A stretch of DNA of 64,000 bases from Naumovozyma dairenensis CBS 421 (Eukaryota > Ascomycota > Saccharomycetes > Saccharomycetales > Saccharomycetaceae), in assembly GCF_000227115.2 (NCBI RefSeq), contig NC_016479.1:1858686-1922685 (forward strand), given 5' to 3'. The notes under the pieces were generated by a model, which was not told the origin of the DNA, did not search any database, and saw only the letters and a list, made by a program, of their open reading frames with translations. The stretch's first letter is position 1; every line of letters begins with the position of its first letter. Position numbers and translations under genes: made by a program. Shown one piece after another: positions 21,062 through 32,011 of this stretch.

Positions 21062-23005
21062 ATGTCATCTGAACAAACACCATACACGGTATTGAAAATA
21101 TCAGCAAAAGATGGTCCATTAGCACAAATATGGCTTGCAGCAAACATGGCAACCATCCCCAAGGGTTCCATCTTACAAACAAACATCACTGAATCTGCTA
21201 AAGAAATTGCAAAAGTATCAGGCTGCTCCTCCTCCAAAACAGACGTCGAGGACCATCACATAACGTTAAGAACATCAGGGGAACTATTACAAGGTATAGT
21301 AAGGGTATATTCCAAGAAAGCTGGGTTCTTACTAAGTGACATTAAAGATACTTTGACAAAGATTAGTTCTTTATTCAAATTGAATCAAAGGAATCAATTT
21401 AAAATTACTATCAACAATAATTTGAATACTATCGCTAGATTGGATCAATTGATCTTAGAAGACGTCGTCACGGAGAGAGATGTCCTTATTACACCGGGAT
21501 TAGAATTCTTGAATGACGTGGACTCTACAAATTTTCTACATAATAATCATGGGGTAAATGGCGCCGCTTACGATGATTCTATGAGTAGGAAAGTTACTGG
21601 TGCTGCTCCGTTGGGTAATGGAATGGATCCTTGGGATACATCTTTGGAAGTTGGCAGAAGGTTTAACCCTGATGAAGATTTGGAATTTCAACATGTTTCT
21701 GGGTTGGATTTGGATTTAGATCTCGATTTCGATTTGGATGACGATGGTAGTGGTAATCAAAATCAAAAATCAAAATCATGGAATGAAGGTACTCATGAAA
21801 GTTCTTTAAACAAACATCACAATGTCAACAACAATGATGATTTGGATATTATTCAAACTGCTGCCAATGATGAAGATAACAACTTACCAGATATGGATTG
21901 GGATTTAGGTATTAATGAAAATGATGATCGTAATAATGCAGATCAATTATTATCTCCACAAAATTCAGAACATGGTTCAGATGCATCTGTTGAACTTGGT
22001 AGAAGAGCTGATGGTACTTTGAATGATGAACCAACTACTGATTTTGGTTTCGAATTAGATATCGAAAAAGAATCTCCATCATTAGATGATACTAACGAGC
22101 AAGAACAACAAGAACAAAGTATTGAACAAATTGAAAAACCAAAACAACCACGTAAAGCAAGAGACCCTGCATTAAATAATACAGGTAAAATTACATTTGA
22201 TAATGATACTGAGATTGATTACAAAGAAAACATGAATAATACAGGACTAATCACTTTGAATGAAGGCAACAATCTTCAAATAATAGGAAACAGCTTAGAA
22301 AAAGATAAATTTTCACAAAAGAGACTTTGGTCTGAAATGGCTACTCATTTGAGTTATTTACCATCAACAATTACTGACAAATTACTATCATACCAAAACA
22401 TCAAGAAGCAAAGACTGCACTTCGTTGATGAACAACACCAATCACAACAGGAAGACCAAGAAGAAAATGAAGATATGGTTGAACCACAAATAAATATGTC
22501 TCTGGGCTTACAAGATGACCTTATTAATGACACTGGTTCAGAAACTGATATACAACTACCTACACGAAGCGATGATAACTTTATTGGACTACAAGATGAT
22601 ATCCTGCCAAATGACTACGTGCAAGACAATGATCTAGAAAACGAAGATCACCGCTTACCATTACAATCACAAAAGATACAATTAACCACTGGTGAAGTGG
22701 TATCGAGAGCAACTGTTGATATGGCAGAATTGCTGAGAACACAATATGTGGATTCTGATGTAGTAAATTTCAAAACCATTTTAGAAGACTTCCATAATCA
22801 AAAAGCTGATTATAATAATGATGATAATGGTGATGAAAATAATGATATTGAACCTCGTATAACAAAACGTGAAGCCAGTAAGGGATTTTTCGATATTTTG
22901 TCATTAGCTACGTCCGGTTGTATTGATTTAGATCAAGAAGAGACATTTGGAGAGATTAATATGACATCAAGGGCTCCATTGTTTGAAAAATTCATCGTTT
23001 CATAA
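21062..23005 (+). CDS. MCD1: Mcd1/Scc1, kleisin subunit of cohesin
   Basis: The mitotic kleisin that closes the Smc1-Smc3 ring and is cut by separase at anaphase. 647 residues (566 in S. cerevisiae). The N-terminal kleisin domain is clear (GPLAQIWLAANMATIPKGSI, then LRTSGELLQGIVRVYSKKAGFLL). Two separase sites are visible: SLEVGRR at 194-200 and SVELGRR at 309-315, matching the paired sites of the S. cerevisiae protein. The central region is expanded by Asp/Asn/Gln low-complexity sequence (LDLDLDFDLDDD near 220). The C-terminal winged-helix domain occupies roughly the last 80 residues (KREASKGFFDILSLATSGCIDL). MluI boxes lie upstream. Confidence 0.96.
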   Translation: MSSEQTPYTVLKISAKDGPLAQIWLAANMATIPKGSILQTNITESAKEIAKVSGCSSSKTDVEDHHITLRTSGELLQGIVRVYSKKAGFLLSDIKDTLTKISSLFKLNQRNQFKITINNNLNTIARLDQLILEDVVTERDVLITPGLEFLNDVDSTNFLHNNHGVNGAAYDDSMSRKVTGAAPLGNGMDPWDTSLEVGRRFNPDEDLEFQHVSGLDLDLDLDFDLDDDGSGNQNQKSKSWNEGTHESSLNKHHNVNNNDDLDIIQTAANDEDNNLPDMDWDLGINENDDRNNADQLLSPQNSEHGSDASVELGRRADGTLNDEPTTDFGFELDIEKESPSLDDTNEQEQQEQSIEQIEKPKQPRKARDPALNNTGKITFDNDTEIDYKENMNNTGLITLNEGNNLQIIGNSLEKDKFSQKRLWSEMATHLSYLPSTITDKLLSYQNIKKQRLHFVDEQHQSQQEDQEENEDMVEPQINMSLGLQDDLINDTGSETDIQLPTRSDDNFIGLQDDILPNDYVQDNDLENEDHRLPLQSQKIQLTTGEVVSRATVDMAELLRTQYVDSDVVNFKTILEDFHNQKADYNNDDNGDENNDIEPRITKREASKGFFDILSLATSGCIDLDQEETFGEINMTSRAPLFEKFIVS

Positions 23006-23458
23006 TTCCATCATATTCCATATTCTTCATATACAGTCATTTCTTAAATAAAGAGAACTTTAATAGACGTACATATAAAATTTCATAATATTAACATAAA
23101 AAATAAACGGTCTCTTTTTCCTGACGGTAATGCATGCGTTAATCATAATAACGTTAGTGCTAGAGAATATCTGATACAGATTTCTTGTCACCATCTGAGA
23201 AGAGACAACTTTGTACATATTGTATTATCTTCCGGCAAGTGTTACCCTCGCAAAGTTAACGTTTTTAAGAAGTTTTGAAAATTTTTAGCGATGAGCTGAA
23301 AATTGTAAAATAATGAAAAGTTTAAACATAATTGCGCATAAGAGTCTATACATGATAAGAGATGCCTACTCTTTAGAACTATATCTGATCAACGACATAA
23401 CCTCGAAAGATTGTCGTACGTTTAAAAGTCCACCTATAAACAACTGTATATTACAAAG
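23006..23458. other. Intergenic MCD1 / UTP20
   Basis: About 453 bases holding the MCD1 3' end and the UTP20 promoter with an RRPE-PAC pair at 23276-23297. A small overlapping frame (23313-23537) has no support. Confidence 0.55.
23276..23297 (+). promoter_or_regulatory. RRPE and PAC ribosome-biogenesis elements (UTP20)
   Basis: TGAAAATTTTT (23276-23286, RRPE-like) is followed after one base by GCGATGAGCT (23288-23297, PAC), about 160 bases upstream of UTP20. Paired RRPE/PAC elements, bound by Stb3 and Dot6/Tod6 in S. cerevisiae, mark the ribosome-biogenesis regulon. Confidence 0.75.
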
Positions 23459-26400
23459 ATGGCTAAACAAAAAGTTACTACAAAGACGACCAAGAGGTTT
23501 AGATATTCATCTTTCAAGGCAAAGATCGATGACTTGAAAATCGAACCCGCAAGAAACCTTCAAAAAAGAGTTCACGATTATGTTGAATCATCCCATTTCC
23601 TAGCGTCTTACGAACATTGGAAAGATATTAATTTGAGTGCGGGTTTTACCAACTTTTCCAGTGAAATTAATAACTTAGTTCAAACATTGCCCCAGATTTT
23701 ATACCATGAGGAGAAAATCTTTAATTCACTTATAACATACATTGATAAATTTGATGAATTTTCATTACAGCCATTATTAGACCTATTAGCCCAGTTTTGT
23801 CACGATTTAGGCCCAGACTTTATGAAGTTTTACGAAAGAGCAGTTACATCATTAATTGCATTACTAGACTCTGCAATCGACTCAGAATCATTAAACATAT
23901 TCGAATGGGGATTCAATGCATTAGCATATATCTTCAAATATTTATCAAGACTATTGACAGACGATTTAATTCCAACTTTTACTCTTCTTTTCCCACTGCT
24001 ATCCCACAAAAAGGAATACTTATCAAGATTCTCAGCAGAAGCATTATCATTCCTTATTAGAAAAGCTAACACCAAAAATTTGAAAACTCTAACTCATTAC
24101 GTTTTCCAAAAGGTCATCAATGATGAAGAGACTAATTCTTATAATGGGTTCTTAACCTTATTCACTGAAGCGTTAATATCTACTACTGGATCATTACATT
24201 CGAAGGCCAAAGTCATGTTAAATACTCTAATCGAAGAAAGTTTAACTATATCGGACTCCGACTTATGTATTTCACTTTTGTGCGACATATGGATGAATAT
24301 CTCTAAACATACTGATGCGGAAAATTTAGCACCCATCTATGACAGTGTATTAGAATTATTAGACAACAATCTGAAGAATTTTCACTTGAATAATATCGTT
24401 AAGCTTTTATCCACAATGGTCTTCTCTGAAAGCGGTAAGAAAGTCCCGGATTGGTCACGAATAACTTCTATAATTCAAACAATCATAACTCATGATAAAA
24501 AATCATTATTACAATCAGAAAACGTTGCATTCTTATTTGGTGTAGTCTTACGTAATTGTGATGTGAAAAATATAACCATATATCATAAGAGAATGTTTGA
24601 TTTCTATTTAGAACAATATCCAGATAATTTCATTGAATATTTCCGTTTCTGCTTAGAACTATGTAGCGAAAAAGTGTTTTCATTCAATGGTATGAAATAT
24701 ATTCAAACATTTATTAATATATACTGGAAATCACATGGGACCAAAATTGCCTTATTCTTATTAGATATTCAGCAAAGAGATAGTTTAAAATCAAAAATTA
24801 AACTAACGATCCCTGATGAGTTCATTTCTAATATTCTGGAAACATTGGACAGTATCCATACCGCAAGATCTGAAGATTTGTTTGATGTGTATTGGAGGGT
24901 AATTATACTGAAATATTCCGAAACATCCAACTTTGGAATATTAAATCCATTTACACTCAAATTGTTATCCAACTTGACTACGCCTGATGATTTTAGTAAG
25001 GACGTCGTAGGTTCTTTGATTGGAGTTATTAATCCAATAGAAGCAGATGATATTATGGCTTTGCTGGATGCATTGGTTGCAAATTTCTCATCATACAGAA
25101 ACAGTCTAATTTATATCGAAGGTTTGAATGAACTACTAAATAAATCCACGAAAACACATGATTTGACTAAATTTGTAAAATCACATGCTGATATGTATCT
25201 CGAGTTAACAGATAACATGCTACTTCCTGACGGGAAAATACGTTACCAATCCTTGAATTTGATGACTACATTGTTTAATATTGAAAAGAAAGAATTCCCA
25301 AGTATATTAGAAGAATTCAAAAGAATCGAGGAAACTCCATTGTCTTTATCAAACGCTCGTATATTGACTACAAGAATAAGGAACCTTGGACCAGAATTTG
25401 CTAAGTTGGAGAAAGATAAAATAGTTACAACTACATTTTTGAAGTGTTTATTCGGTCTCTTGACAGTGAGATTCTCTCCGCTATGGGATGGTGTTTTTGA
25501 AATATTACCTACTGTTCAAGGGAAAGATTCAGAGTTAGTATGGTCCAATATGTTGTACTTCTTAAAAGTTCTTGATGAAGATTTTGTTTTAAATTACTAT
25601 GAAGGTCCTATGCAAGGTGATTACGACGGTTTTGAATCAAATTCTCAAATATCAAGATTACATGATACCATTCACCACTTCTCAACTTTATGGTCCAAAT
25701 ATTTCTTCAAGGAATCGTCTATACTTGATACTACGAAGGCAGAAAGAGGAAACTTAGAATATCCAAAACAAATTAGAACTCAAACTTTGAAGGCAATGTC
25801 TCTTCTTCCACAATTAGTCGAACGCCATTCCAAAGATATTATACCATATTTATTTAATCAAATGGAGTATTCAGAACTTTTCGATAATGATGGAACAGGT
25901 GTTGCCGCACCATCTGCTATCCACTGGCAAGATTCGGAAAGGAATACTCTTTTAAAAATGCTTGGTAAGTTTAAAAATATAAAATCATGTTTCAAAGCAG
26001 AAGAAGTTCATGGCAGATTATTAATTTTACTAGGAAGTAGATCAACAGACGTTCAAAAATTGGCATTAGATGCTATTTTAGCCTACAAAGATCCTATTCT
26101 TAACAAATACAGAGAAAATTTAAAGAATCTATTAGATGATACGCTTTTCAGAGATGAAATTACAAAATTCCTTTCGAAGGATGAATCTCAAGTTATTGAA
26201 CAAGGGGATGAAGATATCCTAATGCCTTATGTCCTGAGGATTCTTTTTGGTCGTGCTCAAACACCAGTTACCAGTGGCATCAAGAAAGGAAGAAAGTTTG
26301 CTGCTATTTCTATTCTACCGAACTTAAAAGAACAATTTATCATACAATTCTTGCAATTAGGTAGTAGTAGATTTGATTTTGATTACTTCTTCGAGAACCA

Positions 26401-29400
26401 ATATCAAATGGAAAGTTCTGAAGTTTCATTGACAAACATGAAGAAAATTAATGGGTTCGTCACGATTTTGAATTCTGCATTAGGTGTTCTCGGTGCTAAC
26501 TTTCCATCTGTAATTGACACAGTTTTACGACCCCTCCTTTATGGTATTGGAATGTCATATCATGCATTAATGATTCCAAATCGTGAAATCCAAGTCACTA
26601 AAACTGCCCATAATTTAAGACAACAATCTTTAAAATGTTTGAATTCTATTTTCCAAAATTTAGGTGAGTCATTGAATTGGAGCAACTTTGTTAATGATAT
26701 ATACACTATCGTCATAAAACCACGTCTTGGCAGTTTTTCTGACGAGAATCTACAACAGCCTTCATCACTAATGAACATAATGGTTTATTGGGCTACTAAT
26801 GAGCAATTTTTCCCATTCTTATACCATGATAATTTTGCATCCGTTCATGCACTTATGAAGACAATTTCCAGCGAACATGTCAAAGAATCAGTTATAAATG
26901 TCATATTAGAAGCGTGCAACAATATAATAAAACATCCAACACAACAAGATCAATATGCTGAGTTAGTAGCTATCGTTGCTTCCACATGTTTACGGGTCCT
27001 TCCATTTTTATTCAAGAGGTTCTCCAACACAGAATCTACATCAATTGCTACTGATTTGTTATTGAATATGACCGAATCTGGATTTGTTCAAGATGATGAA
27101 ACTAAACAATTCTTAATCGATTCCTTGGTTTTAATATTAGGCGATGCTAAGAGTATGAATACCGAGGATCATCTTAAGATATTAAAGGTATTGTCTGTGT
27201 TATTAGAAAATTATAACTGCTCTTGGAATAAAATTGAAAAACTATACAAAGTTCTCTCCAGTTTGTACAAAAGCTATTCTGATCGTACTCTAAGGGAATC
27301 ATTAAGTTCATTATTCTTAGTTATTGGCGATAGGTTTTCTGAGATGGAACAAGTGTCTAAGTTAGTGGCCGATTTAAACTCCTTCTCTACTAAACGTATG
27401 CAAGAATATGATTTCCAAAGAAGACTATCTGCGTTTAAGGAATTCACTGAAAATACTTATAAAACATATTCCGATATGGCTTGGTTACCTATAATCTATA
27501 CCTGTCTTTATTTTATTAACGATCAAGAAGAACTGGCTATACGGACAAATTCTACTCATACATTGATTAAATTCATTGATTATATAAATTCTAAACCAAC
27601 CATAGCAGACGCCAATGTTTCAATTTCAATGTTGAAAAACGTTATATTACCAGCTTTACGAACTGGACTAAGAAAATCAGATGAAGCAATTCAATCTGAA
27701 TATATTAATCTATTGGCATATATTGTTGAAAGTGCCAAATATTATAAAGATTTGGAGGATATGAAAGTACTTATGTTTGAAGGTGATGAAGAAGCCAATT
27801 TCTTTACTAACATCACTCATATTCAATTACATCGTCGTCAAAGAGCCATTAGAAGATTAAGTGACCATGCCAACGAACTATCTGACAGTAGTATCTCTCA
27901 TTATTTGATTCCGATCGTAGAACCGTATGCTTACTCTACTGAAGAAAAATATAGAAATATTGGTAATGAGGCTTTGTTAACTATCGGTTCATTGTCCAAT
28001 TTCATGAGTTGGAATCAATACAAAGCTTTGGTAAGAAGATATGTTTCCACATTAAAGAACAAACCTAATTCAATCAAAGTTACTGTTCTTCTAATAAATC
28101 AAACTTCTGCCTCCTTGAGGAACTCTTTATGCCAATTAAGAGGTAAGACTGATTCAGGATTATTGTTGAGAAAACTTCCAAATACACTTGATGAACCTGA
28201 ACGATTTATTACTGATGAGTTATATCCAACCCTTTCCAAAATTCTTGGTGTAAGAGATGATGAAACTATAGTTAGCAGGATTCCCTTGGCTGAAGCGTTG
28301 GTTAATTTCACTATGGGCCTTCCTGATGAAGGAATTGTAAGTCTTCTTCCTGGTATCTTAAGTAAAATCTGTCAAGTTCTTAGAAGTAAATCTGAAGATC
28401 TACGTGAAGCTGTTAGAAGTACATTAGCCAAAATTAGTACTAATCTAGGTCCTACTTATTTGACCTTCATTATTAAGGAATTAATCTCTGCTCTTCAAAG
28501 AGGTTCGCAAATACACGTACTGAGTTTTACTGTTCATCATGTATTAAAATCTTTAGAATCAGTTTTAAATCATTCAGATTTGGATGCATCTGCAGGTATG
28601 TTAGTTAGAGTGATTATGGAAGATATGTTTGGTACTGCTGGTCAAGAAAAAGATTCTGACAATTATCATTCTAAGATGAAAGAAGTTAAAGTTAATAGAA
28701 GTTATGATACAGCAGAAGTTCTTTCAGCCAATATTTCATTAAGTCATTTCCACGAGATTTTACGTCCCATCAAGGCATTATTGATGGAAAGAATTAATAT
28801 GAAAAATCAAAATAAATTGACCGAATTATTAAGACGTTATTCTCTTGGTATAAATCATAATGAAGCTGCATCTAAAACAGATGTGTTATCTTTATGTTAC
28901 GAAATATTTACACAGCCTGAATTAGAGGCACGTAAACCAAAGAGGGAAATAAAACCTGTTAATGAAAAGGAAGAATTTTTCCTAGTCAATTTGAATTTCA
29001 AAAATACGAGAGTTCAAACTGAATCTTCTTTGTATACTCATGTTATGCAAAAATTTGCATTGGATTTGTTACGTACTGTTATTTCAAGGCATAAGAATTT
29101 GATGACAGTTTCATATTTGGAAGGATTTATCCCATTATTAAAGGATGCATTATTATCCGATAATGAATCTTTGTTAACAAGTACTTTACGTGTTCTTGTG
29201 ATATTGGTTAAATTGGATTTCAGTGAAGAATCTGAACCAATTTTCAAGAATTGTGCAAGAAAAGTATTAAATATTATTAAGGATTCTCCTACTACTTCAA
29301 GTGAATTATGTCAAATGGGGCTAAAGTTTTTATCGTCATTCATTCGTCATAAGGATATTAAATTGAAGGATACTGCATTAAGTTACGTATTGGGTAAGAT

Positions 29401-30958
29401 TTTACCTGATTTAGTTGAGCCTACTAAGCAAGGTCTTGCCTTTGGATTTTTAAAATCTTTAGTTTCTAAACACGTTAGATTACCTGAAATCTATGATGTT
29501 ATTAATACCGTTCGAGAAGTCATGGTTACCAATCATTCTAAAGAAATTCGTGATGTTTCTAGAAGTGTTTATTATCAATTTTTAATGGAATATGATCAAA
29601 GTAAAGGTCGTCTAGAGAAACAATTCAAATTCATGGTTGATAATTTAGAGTATCCATCACAAGAAGGTAGACAATCAGTCATGGAGTTAATTAATTTAAT
29701 TATTACTAAATCTACACCTGAATTATTGGCCAAATTATCTTCATCATTTTTCATATCTTTAGCTAATGTTTCCTTCAATGATGATTCACCAAGATGTCGC
29801 GAGATGGCTACTGTTTTATTAACACATATGTTTAAAGTCTTAGAACCATCAAGTTTATCAACTATTGAGAAATATATTATTGCATGGTTAAAGCAATCTG
29901 AAGATTATACCTTTTTAAATTTGGGATTAAGAGTTTACAAGATATACTTAACAAGTGTTGGTTTAGGTAAGAATATTCAATTAGATGAATTGGCTATTAA
30001 TCGTATCAGATGGATTCTATCAGAAACTGGTGTTGGATCTGAAGTTCCATGGGATTTAATCTATACCACGATAAATGATTTTTCTACAATTTGTGAGAAT
30101 TCAGAAATTGTTTATGACGGTTCATACAAATCAATTTGGGATAACATTATTGGTTGTTTATTATATCCTCATATGTGGATACGTCAATCATCATCCAGAT
30201 TAGTTAGTAATTATTTGATTGATAATTTAGATAAATTTTCCAAAAAGTTCACAGACTTTGAAATTCAAACTATTTGTTCTAGAGTATTACATCAACTGAA
30301 TGCACCAGCTATATCAGAGGGATTAGCTCAAGAATCAGTTAAACTGTTGTTGAAGATTGTTAAACTTTGGGATGCAAATAAGACGCCATATGTTACTAAG
30401 GAAGCTACGAAACAAATGGGTGCCGAAGAAGAAGAACCGATGGTCATGAAGACGAATTATAAGAATGCTATTGATTATGTAGTGACGAGATTAAGTTCCA
30501 TTGTTAGAAGTGAAGAAAATCCAACCGATTCATTCCTGTCTAAGAAATCATGTATTCAATTAATGGCATTAATTATTCAAGTATTAAATGATGAAAATGA
30601 AATTATTTCCTTGTCAGAAAAGATTATTTTGCCATTGTATGTTTATTTGGAGGAAAACCATAATTATAATGCAAGTGAAGAACAAGAACAATTAGGTATA
30701 TTTGCACAAGAGTGTATGCAAATGTTGGAATCTAAGGTTCCAGTATCTGCTTTTACTAAGGCTTATTCTAATGTTAAACAAATTGTTATTAGAAGAAGAC
30801 AAGAGAGGAAAGCTAAAAGAGCGACATTGGCAATTAATGCACCAGATTTAGCAGCTCAAAAGAAATTAAGGAAGCATAATAGATCAAGAGAGAAAAGAAA
30901 GCATGAAAAAGATGATAGTGGTTATTATCAAAGAAAAAATAAGAAAAGAAGGGCTTGA
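23459..30958 (+). CDS. UTP20: Utp20, SSU processome component
   Basis: A 2499-residue helical-repeat protein matching Utp20 (2493 in S. cerevisiae), a large scaffold of the small-subunit processome required for 18S rRNA maturation in the nucleolus. The N terminus (RFRYSSFKAKIDDLKIEPARNLQKRVHDYVESSHF) and whole length agree with the family. The body is made of HEAT/ARM-like alpha-helical repeats without enzymatic motifs. The C terminus is strongly basic (RRRQERKAKR ... KKLRKHNRSREKRKHEK ... KNKKRRA), fitting nucleolar targeting and RNA contact. One uninterrupted frame of 7.5 kb with no intron. Confidence 0.96.
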   Translation: MAKQKVTTKTTKRFRYSSFKAKIDDLKIEPARNLQKRVHDYVESSHFLASYEHWKDINLSAGFTNFSSEINNLVQTLPQILYHEEKIFNSLITYIDKFDEFSLQPLLDLLAQFCHDLGPDFMKFYERAVTSLIALLDSAIDSESLNIFEWGFNALAYIFKYLSRLLTDDLIPTFTLLFPLLSHKKEYLSRFSAEALSFLIRKANTKNLKTLTHYVFQKVINDEETNSYNGFLTLFTEALISTTGSLHSKAKVMLNTLIEESLTISDSDLCISLLCDIWMNISKHTDAENLAPIYDSVLELLDNNLKNFHLNNIVKLLSTMVFSESGKKVPDWSRITSIIQTIITHDKKSLLQSENVAFLFGVVLRNCDVKNITIYHKRMFDFYLEQYPDNFIEYFRFCLELCSEKVFSFNGMKYIQTFINIYWKSHGTKIALFLLDIQQRDSLKSKIKLTIPDEFISNILETLDSIHTARSEDLFDVYWRVIILKYSETSNFGILNPFTLKLLSNLTTPDDFSKDVVGSLIGVINPIEADDIMALLDALVANFSSYRNSLIYIEGLNELLNKSTKTHDLTKFVKSHADMYLELTDNMLLPDGKIRYQSLNLMTTLFNIEKKEFPSILEEFKRIEETPLSLSNARILTTRIRNLGPEFAKLEKDKIVTTTFLKCLFGLLTVRFSPLWDGVFEILPTVQGKDSELVWSNMLYFLKVLDEDFVLNYYEGPMQGDYDGFESNSQISRLHDTIHHFSTLWSKYFFKESSILDTTKAERGNLEYPKQIRTQTLKAMSLLPQLVERHSKDIIPYLFNQMEYSELFDNDGTGVAAPSAIHWQDSERNTLLKMLGKFKNIKSCFKAEEVHGRLLILLGSRSTDVQKLALDAILAYKDPILNKYRENLKNLLDDTLFRDEITKFLSKDESQVIEQGDEDILMPYVLRILFGRAQTPVTSGIKKGRKFAAISILPNLKEQFIIQFLQLGSSRFDFDYFFENQYQMESSEVSLTNMKKINGFVTILNSALGVLGANFPSVIDTVLRPLLYGIGMSYHALMIPNREIQVTKTAHNLRQQSLKCLNSIFQNLGESLNWSNFVNDIYTIVIKPRLGSFSDENLQQPSSLMNIMVYWATNEQFFPFLYHDNFASVHALMKTISSEHVKESVINVILEACNNIIKHPTQQDQYAELVAIVASTCLRVLPFLFKRFSNTESTSIATDLLLNMTESGFVQDDETKQFLIDSLVLILGDAKSMNTEDHLKILKVLSVLLENYNCSWNKIEKLYKVLSSLYKSYSDRTLRESLSSLFLVIGDRFSEMEQVSKLVADLNSFSTKRMQEYDFQRRLSAFKEFTENTYKTYSDMAWLPIIYTCLYFINDQEELAIRTNSTHTLIKFIDYINSKPTIADANVSISMLKNVILPALRTGLRKSDEAIQSEYINLLAYIVESAKYYKDLEDMKVLMFEGDEEANFFTNITHIQLHRRQRAIRRLSDHANELSDSSISHYLIPIVEPYAYSTEEKYRNIGNEALLTIGSLSNFMSWNQYKALVRRYVSTLKNKPNSIKVTVLLINQTSASLRNSLCQLRGKTDSGLLLRKLPNTLDEPERFITDELYPTLSKILGVRDDETIVSRIPLAEALVNFTMGLPDEGIVSLLPGILSKICQVLRSKSEDLREAVRSTLAKISTNLGPTYLTFIIKELISALQRGSQIHVLSFTVHHVLKSLESVLNHSDLDASAGMLVRVIMEDMFGTAGQEKDSDNYHSKMKEVKVNRSYDTAEVLSANISLSHFHEILRPIKALLMERINMKNQNKLTELLRRYSLGINHNEAASKTDVLSLCYEIFTQPELEARKPKREIKPVNEKEEFFLVNLNFKNTRVQTESSLYTHVMQKFALDLLRTVISRHKNLMTVSYLEGFIPLLKDALLSDNESLLTSTLRVLVILVKLDFSEESEPIFKNCARKVLNIIKDSPTTSSELCQMGLKFLSSFIRHKDIKLKDTALSYVLGKILPDLVEPTKQGLAFGFLKSLVSKHVRLPEIYDVINTVREVMVTNHSKEIRDVSRSVYYQFLMEYDQSKGRLEKQFKFMVDNLEYPSQEGRQSVMELINLIITKSTPELLAKLSSSFFISLANVSFNDDSPRCREMATVLLTHMFKVLEPSSLSTIEKYIIAWLKQSEDYTFLNLGLRVYKIYLTSVGLGKNIQLDELAINRIRWILSETGVGSEVPWDLIYTTINDFSTICENSEIVYDGSYKSIWDNIIGCLLYPHMWIRQSSSRLVSNYLIDNLDKFSKKFTDFEIQTICSRVLHQLNAPAISEGLAQESVKLLLKIVKLWDANKTPYVTKEATKQMGAEEEEPMVMKTNYKNAIDYVVTRLSSIVRSEENPTDSFLSKKSCIQLMALIIQVLNDENEIISLSEKIILPLYVYLEENHNYNASEEQEQLGIFAQECMQMLESKVPVSAFTKAYSNVKQIVIRRRQERKAKRATLAINAPDLAAQKKLRKHNRSREKRKHEKDDSGYYQRKNKKRRA

Positions 30959-31198
30959 AAAGACGTCCTCCTTTTTAACGGAAAACGTTAATTAGTTGTC
31001 TTCATTAAGATATTTTGTATATTAGTAAAATTTTATTATTATTCTGAAAAAAATGAATAAGATCAAGATTAAATTCATATGAATATTAGGAGTATATCTA
31101 TATATATATATGTGTGTGTGTATGCTCTATATGGATACTGTATAAACCGAGTGTGGTTAAATAAGAATAATCTATGTCAAATGGCATTGCATGTATTT

Positions 31199-32011
31199 TT
31201 ATATGCAGGTTTTCAAATCGTCAAGAGAAAGTTTTGCTGCTTGAATTATATCACCATTGATGTTAATATCTTCATTTATTGTCGATATTGATGGTTCAGT
31301 TGTTTTCTTGGAAGTTAAAACTGGTGGTATTAAGGTAGGAGATACTGGATTCCATTTTGTTACAGGACCCTTTTTCTGATCAATAGTATTCAGGTTAGGA
31401 TTGCTTTTTGAAGATGAACTGTTAGAATTTGATTTTCTACGGTTTGTCTCTGATGATGACGGCAAATTTACCTTTTCTTTGATTAATTGAAACAAGAGTG
31501 GATAATGTGACTGATTTACAGAAGTCTCTGAAGATGATGATAATGATAATAATTGATTTTTCCTTGGTAAATTTGAATCTAATTTTATGAAATCAGCTAT
31601 TATATCGTTCAAATCATTATCTATTATGGAAACATTTTCCTTAATGGAATCAACATTGATAAACAATTTATCTAATGATTTGGAATCATGATTGAAACCA
31701 GAGTTATGATTTCTTCGTTTAATAATTTTCTTTTTATAAAATGAGTCAATTTTTTTCAATGATGATTTCAAATGATTTTCTATTATATCGATTTGTTTCA
31801 GTTCATCATTGATATCTGCTTGTATGATACTATGACAATTAATTAAGTCGTTCTGAACGTTTTGCAATTCATCTATTGAATCATTGAATATAGAGTTCCA
31901 TATTAGTTGTTTGTAATGGGGGAGTGGAGGCAGTGATTTCAATTTACTGTAAGATATCGAACTTGTTATTGGGTCAAACTGGGTCTCCATTTTGGGCCAA
32001 AACGACAGCAA
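31199..32011 (-). CDS. VAB2: Vab2-like BLOC-1 subunit
   Basis: A 270-residue protein that I assign to Vab2 (YEL005C), a subunit of the yeast BLOC-1 complex on endosomes, which helps recruit the Rab GAP Msb3. The basis is position (directly before GIM4, WBP1 and IRC22, the YEL003W-YEL001C order), strand and size (282 residues in S. cerevisiae), plus a helical coiled-coil-like N-terminal half (about 30-150: DSIDELQNVQNDLINCHSII ...) typical of BLOC-1 subunits. The C-terminal half is Ser/Asn-rich and probably disordered. An in-frame ATG 7 codons downstream (METQFDP) could be the true start. Family membership is less certain than for its neighbours. Confidence 0.72.
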   Translation of the reverse strand: MLSFWPKMETQFDPITSSISYSKLKSLPPLPHYKQLIWNSIFNDSIDELQNVQNDLINCHSIIQADINDELKQIDIIENHLKSSLKKIDSFYKKKIIKRRNHNSGFNHDSKSLDKLFINVDSIKENVSIIDNDLNDIIADFIKLDSNLPRKNQLLSLSSSSETSVNQSHYPLLFQLIKEKVNLPSSSETNRRKSNSNSSSSKSNPNLNTIDQKKGPVTKWNPVSPTLIPPVLTSKKTTEPSISTINEDININGDIIQAAKLSLDDLKTCI

